Shown in pieces: positions 1 to 7,555 of a stretch of DNA of 64,000 nt. Under the pieces are notes generated by a model that was given only the letters and a program-made list of their open reading frames with translations, searched no databases and was not told the origin of the DNA. Position 1 is the stretch's first letter, and each line of letters begins with the position of its first letter. The stretch lies in assembly GCA_934597165.1 (NCBI GenBank), contig CAKTQP010000004.1:1-64000 (forward strand), read 5' to 3'. The translations under genes and the position numbers were made by a program. The DNA comes from an uncultured Oscillospiraceae bacterium. GTDB taxonomy: Bacteria; Bacillota; Clostridia; Oscillospirales; Oscillospiraceae.

Positions 1-222
1 CAGATCGCCCGGCTCATGGGACGGGAGAAGAACGCCCGCCTGGTGGCGCGGGTCCTGTCCCACGCCCAGCAGTACGGCACCTTCCCCTGTCACCGGGTGG
101 TCAACCACGCCGGACGGCTGGCACCAGGTTGGCCGGAGCAAGCGGCGCTGCTGGCGGAGGAGGGTGTGGCTTGTAAGGATGCGTGCCGCGTGGACTTGAA
201 GCGGTATCAATGGAAGTGCTGA
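1..222 (+). CDS. MGMT family protein (alkyltransferase or ATL type), 3' end only
   Basis: The frame is open from the first base of the window and stops at 220-222, so the 5' part lies outside. The visible 73 residues carry the MGMT signature PCHRVV followed by a G-rich turn, which is the active-site loop of O6-alkylguanine DNA alkyltransferases; QIARLMG upstream fits the helix-turn-helix DNA-binding part. The PCHR cysteine is present, so an active methyltransferase is possible. The short C-terminal tail also fits the small MGMT-like proteins common in Clostridia. No operon partner is visible because the next gene starts 200 bp later. Confidence 0.85.
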   Translation, partial: QIARLMGREKNARLVARVLSHAQQYGTFPCHRVVNHAGRLAPGWPEQAALLAEEGVACKDACRVDLKRYQWKC

Positions 223-422
223 GCAGGATGATTTGATAAAAATGTAAAAAACGCCGCTATTTTTCAGGCATAAAATCCAATCGACTGCCCCACAGCACTG
301 GACAAGATTGGACAGCCAAAGCCGCCGAACATTGGCAGCGAGGCGGACGCTTTTTTTCGTCCCCATCGGTCATATTAACCTTGCGCGCAACGCGCAGGAG
401 AAGTGAAGCGGGGGAATTTGAT

Positions 423-1493
423 ATGAAAGAGGGAAAGCGAGTATGGAATTGGCTGTTATTTTTTGTCTGCGCAGCGGTGCTCACCGTGGGGCTGGTGACC
501 CAGGCCGCCTGCGCCCGGAGTATCCTTGACCAACCGGCAGTGTCCTGTGCCGGCGATAACGGGACGGAGAAAATGCTCATCCCGGTGGGTCGGACGGTGG
601 GCATCAAGCTCTTTTCCAAAGGCGTCATGGTGGTGGCGCTGTCGGAGATCCAGACCACAGAGGGGAGCGTGTGGCCGGCCAAGCAGTGCGGTCTGCAGGA
701 GGGGGACATCATCACCGAAATTGAAAACCAGCCGGTGAACTCCATCGACGAGGTGGCCAAAGCGGTGCGCAAGAACGGCGGCCACGCCATGGCCATCCAG
801 GCGCTGCGGGACGGACGTCAGATGGAGGTGACGGCGGAGGCGGTGCCCTGTATGGCGGACGGCAGCTATAAGCTGGGTGCTTGGCTCCGGGATTCTATGG
901 CGGGCATCGGCACGGTGACCTACTACGACCCGGACAATCAGGTCTTCGCCGCCCTGGGTCACGGCATCAACGACATCGACACCGGCCTGCTGGTGCCCAT
1001 CCGCTCCGGCGGCATCATGTCTTCGTCGGTGTCCGCGGTCATCAAAGGGCAAAAATCCCAGCCCGGTCAGCTCCACGGCACCTTTGACCTGACCCACGAC
1101 ATTGGCACCCTGTATGCCAACAGCGACTGCGGCGTTTTGGGTTCTGCCCAGCCCGAGGTCTTCCCTGGGGAAGCAGTGCCTGTAGCCAAACGGAGCGCCG
1201 TCCGGACGGGCGCGGCAGTCATCCGCTGCAACGTGGATGGGGAACAGGTGGAAGAGTATTCTGTGGAAATTTTGCGGATTTATCCGGAGCTGGGCGACCA
1301 CACCCGGAATCTGCTCCTCCAGGTCAACGACAAACGTCTGCTGGAGCAGACCGGCGGCATCGTCCAAGGTATGAGCGGCTCGCCCATCTTGCAGGACGGC
1401 AAGCTGGTGGGTGCGGTGACCCACGTGCTGCTCAACGACCCCACACGGGGGTACGGCATCTTCGTGGAAAATATGCTGGATGCGGTGTCATGA
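423..1493 (+). CDS. spoIVB: SpoIVB peptidase (sporulation signalling serine protease)
   Basis: In endospore formers SpoIVB is secreted from the forespore and triggers processing of pro-sigma-K in the mother cell. The 356-residue protein has an N-terminal membrane anchor (about residues 9-27), a PDZ domain (about 60-135) with the GLQEGD turn, and an S55 peptidase domain. The catalytic His lies in ALGHGI (His180) and the Ser in GMSGSP (318-323). I start it at ATG 423, which follows a G-rich ribosome site; an upstream in-frame ATG at 381 would add 14 charged residues before the signal anchor. It is somewhat shorter than the roughly 426-residue Bacillus protein. A terminator follows directly, so it is monocistronic. 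Confidence 0.93.
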   Translation: MKEGKRVWNWLLFFVCAAVLTVGLVTQAACARSILDQPAVSCAGDNGTEKMLIPVGRTVGIKLFSKGVMVVALSEIQTTEGSVWPAKQCGLQEGDIITEIENQPVNSIDEVAKAVRKNGGHAMAIQALRDGRQMEVTAEAVPCMADGSYKLGAWLRDSMAGIGTVTYYDPDNQVFAALGHGINDIDTGLLVPIRSGGIMSSSVSAVIKGQKSQPGQLHGTFDLTHDIGTLYANSDCGVLGSAQPEVFPGEAVPVAKRSAVRTGAAVIRCNVDGEQVEEYSVEILRIYPELGDHTRNLLLQVNDKRLLEQTGGIVQGMSGSPILQDGKLVGAVTHVLLNDPTRGYGIFVENMLDAVS

Positions 1494-1498
1494 GCACA

Positions 1499-1526
1499 AG
1501 GCGGGGGATTGCTCCCGCCTTTTTTC
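1499..1526 (+). terminator. Rho-independent terminator after spoIVB
   Basis: A GC-rich stem (GGCGGG at 1500-1505 with CCCGCC at 1514-1519, closed by an A-T pair) is followed by a run of seven T. Confidence 0.85.
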
Positions 1527-1537
1527 TAGACTATAAT
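1509..1537 (+). promoter_or_regulatory. Sigma-A promoter for kptA
   Basis: TTGCTC at 1509-1514 and TATAAT at 1532-1537 are separated by 17 bp, just ahead of kptA. The -35 box overlaps the spoIVB terminator. Confidence 0.6.
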
Positions 1538-1560
1538 CAAAGGGAAAGAGAGGTGAGCTT

Positions 1561-2118
1561 ATGGCCAAGAAAAATATCTCAGTGTACCTCAGCTTTCTGC
1601 TGCGCCACGGACCGGAGACCATCCACCTGGCGATGGACAAGCACGGCTGGGTCTCGGTGGAGGAGTTGATTCAGGGGGTCAACGAAGCGGGAAAGTATCA
1701 ACTGGATTTGGAAAAGCTGGAGGACATCGTAGCCCAAGACAGCAAGGGACGCTACCGCTTCAACGCAGACCATTCCAAGATCAAAGCGTGCCAGGGTCAT
1801 TCCATCCCGTGGGTGGAGCCGGAGTTGGAGTATCTGCCCCCGCCGGAATTTTTGTATCATGGCACGACCACAGCCGCTGTCGAGAAGATCAGGAAGAGCG
1901 GCGCCATCAGCAAGATGAGCCGGCACGCGGTACACCTCCAAGCCGACCCGGAGAAGGCGTGGCAGTCTGCCGTCCGCTGGCACCTGACGCCGGTGGTGCT
2001 GAAGATCGACGCCAAAAAGATGGGTGACGCTGGATTTGTGTTCGGAAAGACCGAGAACGACGTCTGGTGTACCGAGTCGGTGCCGGTGGAATATATCGTG
2101 GAAACGTTGTCTCAATGA
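1561..2118 (+). CDS. kptA: RNA 2'-phosphotransferase, Tpt1/KptA family
   Basis: The 185-residue protein matches Tpt1/KptA in length and motifs: RHGP at residues 15-18, a winged-helix-like N-terminal half, then an ADP-ribosyltransferase-like half with YHGT, SRHAVHL and NDVW. Family members move an internal RNA 2'-phosphate to NAD; yeast Tpt1 acts in tRNA splicing. The role in bacteria without such splicing is not settled. It has its own promoter and a ribosome site (GAGGTGA) 5 bp ahead of ATG. Confidence 0.92.
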   Translation: MAKKNISVYLSFLLRHGPETIHLAMDKHGWVSVEELIQGVNEAGKYQLDLEKLEDIVAQDSKGRYRFNADHSKIKACQGHSIPWVEPELEYLPPPEFLYHGTTTAAVEKIRKSGAISKMSRHAVHLQADPEKAWQSAVRWHLTPVVLKIDAKKMGDAGFVFGKTENDVWCTESVPVEYIVETLSQ

Positions 2119-2217
2119 CGAGCACCTGCCAGCTTGTAGAACGGCAAGCCGCTGGATACGGTGGAGTCATTCGTTCGATGGGGGCAGTCCGCCCTAGCCT
2201 TTTTTCGCGACCTGTGC

Positions 2218-2223
2218 TATAAT
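2218..2223 (+). promoter_or_regulatory. Extended -10 promoter of the gene at 2260
   Basis: TGCTATAAT (2215-2223) is an extended -10 element; no good -35 box lies 17 bp upstream. Confidence 0.55.
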
Positions 2224-2259
2224 GAGGAAAACATAGGAATCATTGGAGGAAAAAGCAAC

Positions 2260-2907
2260 ATGAACCAAAGAGAATTATACTTTCGCGTTTCCCTTCCGAA
2301 GTATGACAGAGCGGATGAAGTCTATTTCTGTATCATGCACCATCCGATCAGATCCGCGTGGATCACGCCTACCGCGTATCCTGTAGACGAGCTTTTTATC
2401 CTCTACAACGGGTTATGGAAAGAGCCGTATATCCATGAGACATCGAGAGAAAAGTGGGTGGTCACCCAGTCCGATGGAAGGGATGCAGGAGCAACTGCGG
2501 TACATATCATTCCAATCCGAGCCCAATGGGATCAAGTTGTACCCTATTATGCAGACATCTGTGATGCCGTGGAATCATGGGACTTCATTTTTTCAAAGGC
2601 TCCGATCCATGCAGAGCGATATTTAGATGGATACGTACCGTTCTCTGACAAGGAATATGTCAGAGAAGCGGACTTGATGGAAGTGCGAAAGCGGTTGGAG
2701 GAAGAGAGAATGCGGGAGAAAAACCGACAGATCCCCAAGGAGATCCAGCAACGGGTGCAGTCTAGGGTCGAGCAGGAATTTCGCTTTGAAAAGCCTCGCT
2801 TAGGCTTATGTCACCAAATCTGGGCGAGAGAAAAACAGCTCTACGCGCAGTACGGATATACCTGGTATTCGCCTGCTGAATGCTGTTCCGATATTTATTT
2901 TGACTGA
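2260..2907 (+). CDS. Hypothetical protein (215 residues)
   Basis: I do not recognise a family. The ATG at 2260 follows ATTGGAGGAAAAAGC, a good ribosome site, and an extended -10 promoter, so it is probably expressed. The product is acidic and aromatic-rich, with no membrane segment or signal peptide. A charged, likely helical stretch rich in Arg/Glu lies around residues 130-165. Base composition is clearly more AT-rich than the neighbouring genes, which hints at horizontal acquisition. It is flanked by its own promoter and by the gntR promoter, so it stands alone. Confidence 0.7.
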   Translation: MNQRELYFRVSLPKYDRADEVYFCIMHHPIRSAWITPTAYPVDELFILYNGLWKEPYIHETSREKWVVTQSDGRDAGATAVHIIPIRAQWDQVVPYYADICDAVESWDFIFSKAPIHAERYLDGYVPFSDKEYVREADLMEVRKRLEEERMREKNRQIPKEIQQRVQSRVEQEFRFEKPRLGLCHQIWAREKQLYAQYGYTWYSPAECCSDIYFD

Positions 2908-2946
2908 GCGTGTAACCGGCTCCTTTGACTGTGCGGCATCCTCCGA

Positions 2947-2974
2947 TTGACAGAACGGAAACCACCCGTATAAT
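2947..2974 (+). promoter_or_regulatory. Sigma-A promoter of the gntR gene
   Basis: A perfect TTGACA (2947-2952) and a perfect TATAAT (2969-2974) with a 16-bp spacer lie 42 bp before the GntR start. Confidence 0.85.
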
Positions 2975-3016
2975 AAAGAAAGAGATTCCCGCCGCAGGCA
3001 CAAAAGGAGCGTCATC

Positions 3017-3694
3017 ATGAGTGAAAACCGCCGAGAATACCAAAAGGCCATCGACTACCTGTCCGACCAGATCCGGGCGGGGACGCTGACGGTTGGCTCC
3101 CGCCTGCCCACCGAGCGGGCTATCGCGGAGGCGCTGGGCATCAGCCGCAACTCCACCCGAGAGGCTCTGCGCACCATGGAGAACATGGGGATGATCGAGA
3201 GCAAGCAGGGGTCGGGGCACTACCTGACTGGGAGCATCTCCAACAGCCTGTCCGGCATGATCCGGATGATGCTGCTGCTCAACCGAACCAGCCAGAAAGA
3301 AATTTGCGCCGTCCGCCGGTCGTTGGAGAAGTGCATCTGCCAGTTCGCCGCCGACCAGATCGTCTCCCCTGCGTGGCAGCTGGAAGCGGAACGGCTGCTG
3401 AATCAGGAGGCCGGAGACATCGAGGAGGAAATTGAGAACGACCGGAAGTTCCATTACCTGTTGGTGGAGGCGTCCCACAACAACCTGTTCTTCGAGCTGA
3501 TGAACGCCCTCACCGACGTGTACCGGGAGTGGATCGATTTCGTCATCCGCTACGCCCCGCCGGAGGTCAAAGCAGCGCTGAAGGAAGCGCATCGGGAGAT
3601 TTTGACCGCCATCCTGACCCACGACCGCCAACGGTGCGAGGCGGCCATCGACCGGCACTATGACATCATCGAGCGCCGTATCCAGGAGGGTTGA
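3017..3694 (+). CDS. GntR-family transcriptional regulator (FadR/FCD subfamily)
   Basis: The N-terminal 75 residues form a winged helix-turn-helix with the GntR motif (LPTERAIAEALGISRNSTREALR). The rest is an all-helical FCD ligand domain with the typical DRKFHYLL and ASHNN metal-contact region and a C-terminal HREILTAI helix. Such regulators usually respond to sugar acids, amino acids or fatty-acid-related carboxylates. It follows a consensus promoter, and its likely targets are itself and perhaps the membrane protein gene downstream. No effector can be named from sequence. Confidence 0.9.
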   Translation: MSENRREYQKAIDYLSDQIRAGTLTVGSRLPTERAIAEALGISRNSTREALRTMENMGMIESKQGSGHYLTGSISNSLSGMIRMMLLLNRTSQKEICAVRRSLEKCICQFAADQIVSPAWQLEAERLLNQEAGDIEEEIENDRKFHYLLVEASHNNLFFELMNALTDVYREWIDFVIRYAPPEVKAALKEAHREILTAILTHDRQRCEAAIDRHYDIIERRIQEG

Positions 3695-3698
3695 CCCC

Positions 3699-3727
3699 TT
3701 GCCAAACCGAGCGGAATGGGGTATCAT
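3699..3727 (+). promoter_or_regulatory. Sigma-A promoter upstream of the DUF2798 leader
   Basis: TTGCCA at 3699-3704, a 17-bp spacer and TATCAT at 3722-3727 start a roughly 115-nt leader that contains a small hairpin (about 3736-3754) and then an intrinsic terminator before the next gene. Confidence 0.5.
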
Positions 3728-3769
3728 AGCAAAAAACGCAGGCCAGCCCTGCGTCATCGTACATCAGAC

Positions 3770-3820
3770 AATAAATGTCACTCTGCCAATGTCGGACGGC
3801 GGAGGGGCATTTATTTTTTT
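3770..3820 (+). terminator. Terminator or attenuator in front of the DUF2798 gene
   Basis: Two 18-nt arms (3770-3787 and 3798-3815) pair at 17 of 18 positions including G-U, and are followed by T residues to 3820. The hairpin may simply end gntR transcripts. Because a promoter at 3699-3727 lies upstream of it and the next ATG is only 30 bp downstream, it could also attenuate that gene. Confidence 0.7.
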
Positions 3821-3849
3821 GCAAAATTTCAAGAAAAGAGGAGCTTATC

Positions 3850-4365
3850 ATGCCGAAAACAAAGTTAGAATCCATCGTATTCACCGCCATCACCGCCTGG
3901 ATGATGGTCTACCTCATGACCCTCTACAACATCGTCCTGGCCAGCGGCACCTTCGTCAACGCCACCTTCCTGACCGCCCTGAAGACCATGTGGGTGGAGT
4001 TCGTCCTCATCTTCCTCTGCGCCTACTTCCTCTCCAGCCGCGTGGCCAAGCACTTCGCCTTCCAAGTGGTCAAACCCACCGACCGCCCCATCGCCATCAT
4101 CTTCGCCATCCAGACCTTTACCGTGGTCTCCCAGGTGGCCCTGGCCAGCATCTTGGGGGTCTATCACGGGTACGGGTTCACGGCGCAGTTCGTGCCCGAT
4201 TACCTGATGACCTACTGCCGGAATTTCATCATGGCGCTGCCGCTGCAGCTGTTCCTGGTGGGGCCCATCGCCCGGAAGCTGTTCCGGATGCTGTTCCGGC
4301 GGGTGAACGGTCCGGACGAGGCAAAGGTCGAGCGGGAGCTGCTGCGAGAGGGCATCGCGGAGTAA
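3850..4365 (+). CDS. DUF2798 family integral membrane protein
   Basis: The 171-residue product has about four hydrophobic helices: residues 10-35, 42-63, 75-103 and 120-145. The layout, with a conserved MTLYN segment and a short basic C-terminal tail, resembles DUF2798 proteins, whose function is unknown. ATG 3850 is chosen over an upstream in-frame ATG at 3775 because GAGGAG lies 5-10 bp before it and because the upstream extension runs through the terminator hairpin. Confidence 0.75.
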   Translation: MPKTKLESIVFTAITAWMMVYLMTLYNIVLASGTFVNATFLTALKTMWVEFVLIFLCAYFLSSRVAKHFAFQVVKPTDRPIAIIFAIQTFTVVSQVALASILGVYHGYGFTAQFVPDYLMTYCRNFIMALPLQLFLVGPIARKLFRMLFRRVNGPDEAKVERELLREGIAE

Positions 4366-4400
4366 ACGGAACCATTTTTTTGCTGGAACCGGCGGAAATA

Positions 4401-4430
4401 TTGAAAGATAGGCATTTCCTATGATATAAT
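4401..4430 (+). promoter_or_regulatory. Sigma-A promoter of the cofE-like/guaA unit
   Basis: TTGAAA (4401-4406) and TATAAT (4425-4430), 18-bp spacer, with a TG extension before the -10. The leader is only about 55 nt, too short for a purine riboswitch. Confidence 0.8.
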
Positions 4431-4486
4431 ACCCCTATCGCGCTTTTTGAGAAGGCGAAAAAACAGATTATAATGGAGCGTTATTT

Positions 4487-5677
4487 ATGGAACGGAAAGT
4501 TGGTACTGTATCTCGGGGCATTCGCTGCCCGATCATCCGCCAGGGGGACGACCTGGCCAATATCGTAGTCACCAGTGTGTTGGAAGCGGCCGAACAGGAG
4601 GGCTTCCAGCTGCGGGATAAGGACGTCATCTCTGTCACCGAGTCCGTGGTGGCCCGCTCTCAGGGCAACTACGCCTCCGTGGACGACATCGCCGCCGACG
4701 TGCGTGCCAAGTTCGGCACCGGCGCCATCGGCGTCATCCTGCCCATCCTCTCCCGCAACCGCTTTGCCATCTGCCTGCGGGGCTTCGCCAAGGGCGCGGA
4801 CAAGATCGTCCTCATGCTCAGCTATCCCAGCGACGAAGTGGGCAACGGCTTGGTGACTCTGGATCAGCTGGACGAAGCAGGTGTCAATCCCTACAGCGAC
4901 GTGCTGACCCTGGAGCGGTATCGGGAACTCTTTGGCGAGAACAAGCACCCCTTCACCGGCGTGGACTACATCCAGTACTACAGCGACCTCATCCGGGACT
5001 GCGGCGCAGAGGTGGAAGTCATCCTGGCCAACGACCCCCGTGCCGTCCTGCCCTACACCAAGAAGGTGCTGGCCTGCGACATCCACACCCGCGCCCGCAC
5101 CAAGCGCCTGCTGAAGGCTGCCGGCGCCGAGATCGTCTACGGTCTGGACGACCTGATGACCCAGCCCGTCAACGGCAGCGGCTGCAACGAGCAGTACGGC
5201 CTGCTGGGCTCCAACAAGTCCAATGAAGATACCGTCAAGCTCTTCCCCCGTGCCTGCCAGGGTCTGGTGGAGGACATCCAGGCACAGGTGCTGGCCAAGA
5301 CCGGCGCTCATGTGGAAGTGATGGTCTATGGCGACGGCGCGTTCAAGGACCCCGTGGGCAAGATCTGGGAGCTGGCTGACCCCTGCGTGGGCGTGGCCTA
5401 TACCGCTGGCCTGGAAGGCACCCCCAACGAATTGAAACTGAAATACCTGGCAGACAACGACTTCAAGGATCTGTCCGGCGACGCCCTGAAGGAAGCCATT
5501 TCTGAACGCATCAAGAGCAAGAAGAGCAACCTGGTGGGCGACATGGCCTCTCAGGGCACCACCCCCCGCCGCCTGACCGACCTGATCGGCTCCCTGTGCG
5601 ACCTGACCAGCGGTTCTGGCGACAAGGGCACCCCTGTCATTTTGGTGCAGGGCTACTTTGACAACTTCACCAACTGA
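4487..5677 (+). CDS. CofE-like (F420-0:gamma-glutamyl ligase family) protein
   Basis: The N-terminal half resembles F420-0:gamma-glutamyl ligases: PIIRQGDDLANIV, then DKDVISVTESVVARSQG, then a segment like the nucleotide- and metal-binding core. In archaea and actinobacteria CofE adds glutamate to coenzyme F420 using GTP. Clostridia are not known to make F420, so the substrate here is open. At 396 residues it is longer than the roughly 250-residue archaeal enzyme. It shares a promoter with guaA, whose start lies 18 bp after this stop, which suggests a linked function. I am fairly sure of the family and not of the reaction. Confidence 0.75.
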   Translation: MERKVGTVSRGIRCPIIRQGDDLANIVVTSVLEAAEQEGFQLRDKDVISVTESVVARSQGNYASVDDIAADVRAKFGTGAIGVILPILSRNRFAICLRGFAKGADKIVLMLSYPSDEVGNGLVTLDQLDEAGVNPYSDVLTLERYRELFGENKHPFTGVDYIQYYSDLIRDCGAEVEVILANDPRAVLPYTKKVLACDIHTRARTKRLLKAAGAEIVYGLDDLMTQPVNGSGCNEQYGLLGSNKSNEDTVKLFPRACQGLVEDIQAQVLAKTGAHVEVMVYGDGAFKDPVGKIWELADPCVGVAYTAGLEGTPNELKLKYLADNDFKDLSGDALKEAISERIKSKKSNLVGDMASQGTTPRRLTDLIGSLCDLTSGSGDKGTPVILVQGYFDNFTN

Positions 5678-5695
5678 TACGGAGGATCCCTGTTT

Positions 5696-6985
5696 ATGAA
5701 GCAAGATATGATCGTGATCCTGGACCTGGGCAGCAGTGAAAACCCCCGCTTGGCCAGAGAGATCCGCGCCCTGGGCGTGTACAGCGAGATCCACCCCCAT
5801 GACATCACCCGCGCCCAGCTGGACGCCCTGCCCAACGTGAAGGGCATCATCCTCAACGGCGGCCCCAACCGCATCGTGGATGGGGAAGTGATCGACGTGG
5901 CCAAGGAAATCTACAACGCCCCCGTGCCCGTGCTCATGGTAGACCACCAGGGCGACGCTCCCTGGCCTCTGGACGAGGCGGAGCGGAAGGAAGCCCTGTC
6001 CAACTTCATCTTCGGCCTGTGCGGCGCAGAGGCCAACTGGAACATGGACAACTTCATCGCCGACCAGGTGGAGCTCATCCGCAACCAGGTAGGGGACAAG
6101 AAGGTGCTGCTGGCTCTGTCCGGCGGCGTGGACTCCTCCGTGGTGGCCGCTCTGCTCATCAAGGCCATCGGCAAGCAGCTCACCTGCGTCCACGTCAACC
6201 ACGGCCTGCTCCGCAAGGGCGAGCCGGAACAGGTCATCGAGGTGTTCCGCAACCAGATGGACGCCAACCTCATCTATGTGGATGCCGCCGACCGGTTCCT
6301 GGACAAGCTGGCCGGTGTCTCCCACCCGGAAGAGAAGCGCAAGATCATCGGCGCTGAGTTCATCCGCGTCTTCGAGGAAGAGGCACGGAAGCTGGACGGC
6401 ATCTCCTTCCTGGGTCAGGGCACCATCTACCCCGACATCATCGAGAGCGGCACCAAGACCGTCAAGGCCGTCAAGGCACACCACAACGTGGGCGGCCTGC
6501 CGGAAGACCTGGGCTTTGAGCTGGTGGAACCCCTCAAGATGCTCTTCAAGGACGAAGTCCGCGCCTGCGGCAAGGCTCTGGGTCTGCCCGACGGCATGGT
6601 CTACCGCCAGCCCTTCCCCGGCCCCGGCCTGGGTGTCCGCTGCCTGGGCGCCATCACCCGTGACCGCCTGGAAGCCGTCCGGGAGTCCGACGCCATCCTG
6701 CGGGAAGAGTTCCAGAAGGCTGGCCTGGCCGGTAAGGTCTGGCAGTACTTCACCATCGTCCCCGATCTGAAATCCGTCGGCGTCCGGGACGGCAAGCGCA
6801 CCGACGCTTGGCCGGTCATCCTCCGTGCCGTCAACACCGTTGACGCCATGACCGCCACCGTCGAAGATGTGCCCTTCGCCCTCCTCCAGAAGATCACCGA
6901 CCGCATCACCCACGAGGTGGACGGCGTGAACCGGGTGCTGTACGACCTGACGCCGAAGCCTACGGGGACGATCGAGTGGGAGTGA
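5696..6985 (+). CDS. guaA: GMP synthase with a deleted glutamine amidotransferase core
   Basis: GuaA converts XMP to GMP. The synthetase part is complete: the PP-loop SGGVDSS at 142-148, the QGTIYPDIIES segment, the PFPGPGLG loop and the C-terminal XMP domain ending PTGTIEWE. The N-terminal class I glutaminase keeps its first strands (ILDLGS, LGVYSEIHPHD, GIILNGGP). It then jumps from PVPVL (77-81) to the NFIFGLCGA linker (103-111). The nucleophile loop GICYGMQ and the His-Glu pair (HPEV) are absent, and length is 429 against about 510-525. The protein should need free ammonia or a partner glutaminase. No frameshift is seen. Confidence 0.93.
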   Translation: MKQDMIVILDLGSSENPRLAREIRALGVYSEIHPHDITRAQLDALPNVKGIILNGGPNRIVDGEVIDVAKEIYNAPVPVLMVDHQGDAPWPLDEAERKEALSNFIFGLCGAEANWNMDNFIADQVELIRNQVGDKKVLLALSGGVDSSVVAALLIKAIGKQLTCVHVNHGLLRKGEPEQVIEVFRNQMDANLIYVDAADRFLDKLAGVSHPEEKRKIIGAEFIRVFEEEARKLDGISFLGQGTIYPDIIESGTKTVKAVKAHHNVGGLPEDLGFELVEPLKMLFKDEVRACGKALGLPDGMVYRQPFPGPGLGVRCLGAITRDRLEAVRESDAILREEFQKAGLAGKVWQYFTIVPDLKSVGVRDGKRTDAWPVILRAVNTVDAMTATVEDVPFALLQKITDRITHEVDGVNRVLYDLTPKPTGTIEWE

Positions 6986-7041
6986 TCGCGGAACACACTT
7001 CCCAAACCGAGCGGAAACAGTGAGATACAACGCGCTGTGAG

Positions 7042-7074
7042 AACGGTGTGACCTTTTGGTCACACCGTTTTTTT
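7042..7074 (+). terminator. Terminator after guaA
   Basis: A perfect 12-bp stem (AACGGTGTGACC, loop TTTT) is followed by seven T. Confidence 0.95.
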
Positions 7075-7369
7075 GTGCCGCAGTGGGCGTGAAAAGGGCT
7101 GCCGTTTCACTGCATCTGCGGTGCGCGCGCGTATTTTGGAACGGGTGGGGGATTGGGCTAATATCACATCCCACGATATATCCTATCGCGAAAATGAATA
7201 TTTGACGCAGTTCCACCGTCAAAATGACCCTCAGCTGTCGGGAGAGGCGGGTCTCCCGGCGGTCTGGGGGTTCGTTTTCTTTTTCACAAAGAAGGGGGAA
7301 GGGGAGAGACGGCGAAAAATAGTGGGAAGGGCGATATTTAAGACCGAAATATATAACATATGCACCATA
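7075..7369. other. Gene-free spacer upstream of the catabolic operon
   Basis: No convincing gene lies here. The composition changes from GC-rich to AT-rich toward the promoter at 7370. A weak open frame has no ribosome site and no protein-like composition. Confidence 0.6.
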
Positions 7370-7398
7370 TTGACTTGTGGTTTTTGTGCTGTTACACT
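7370..7398 (+). promoter_or_regulatory. Sigma-A promoter of the catabolic operon
   Basis: TTGACT (7370-7375) and TACACT (7393-7398) with a 17-bp spacer. The transcript would carry a leader of about 150 nt holding a 22-bp dyad and a GC hairpin before the first gene. Confidence 0.75.
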
Positions 7399-7442
7399 AA
7401 AAACACGCAGAGGAGCACCCCAATCCCTGCTCCAAACTGAAC

Positions 7443-7464
7443 AATATATCTGGCCATATATATT
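7443..7464. promoter_or_regulatory. 22-bp dyad, probable operator of the catabolic operon
   Basis: The 9-bp AT-rich arms (AATATATCT and ATATATATT) flank a central GGCC; the arms match at 8 of 9 positions. It begins about 45 bp after the -10 box, a place where a bound repressor would block transcription. A second dyad (GGGGAC at 7478-7483, GTCCCC at 7504-7509) follows. Confidence 0.5.
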
Positions 7465-7555
7465 CCTGACCCAAATCGGGGACCGCCCATCCAACGGCAG
7501 ACCGTCCCCTTAGAACGCACCAAATCATGCAACATCATGAAGGAGGAAATTCATA

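Noticed and set aside
223..422. A forespore sigma-F or sigma-G promoter before spoIVB
   Set aside because: CATATTA at 371-377 resembles a -10, but I found no matching -35 at the right distance, so it is not listed.
2150..2190. A short similarity (CGGTGGAGTC followed by TTCG) shared with 17063-17080
   Set aside because: Only about 14 bases match, without structure or extended homology; chance or a common GC-rich word is enough.
5930..6010. A frameshift in guaA hiding the missing glutaminase segment
   Set aside because: Reading through the other frames here gives no GICYGMQ or HPEV motif; the DNA itself is too short to hold about 85 more codons.
4481..7222. A 913-codon open frame on the minus strand across the cofE-like gene and guaA
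   Set aside because: It mirrors the codon pattern of two clear plus-strand genes and has no family motif or ribosome site. The same holds for long minus-strand frames over 8994-11894 and 11991-14342.
7073..7513. A 146-codon frame between guaA and the MmgE/PrpD gene
   Set aside because: It starts inside the guaA terminator, crosses the operon promoter and operator dyad, and has no ribosome site.
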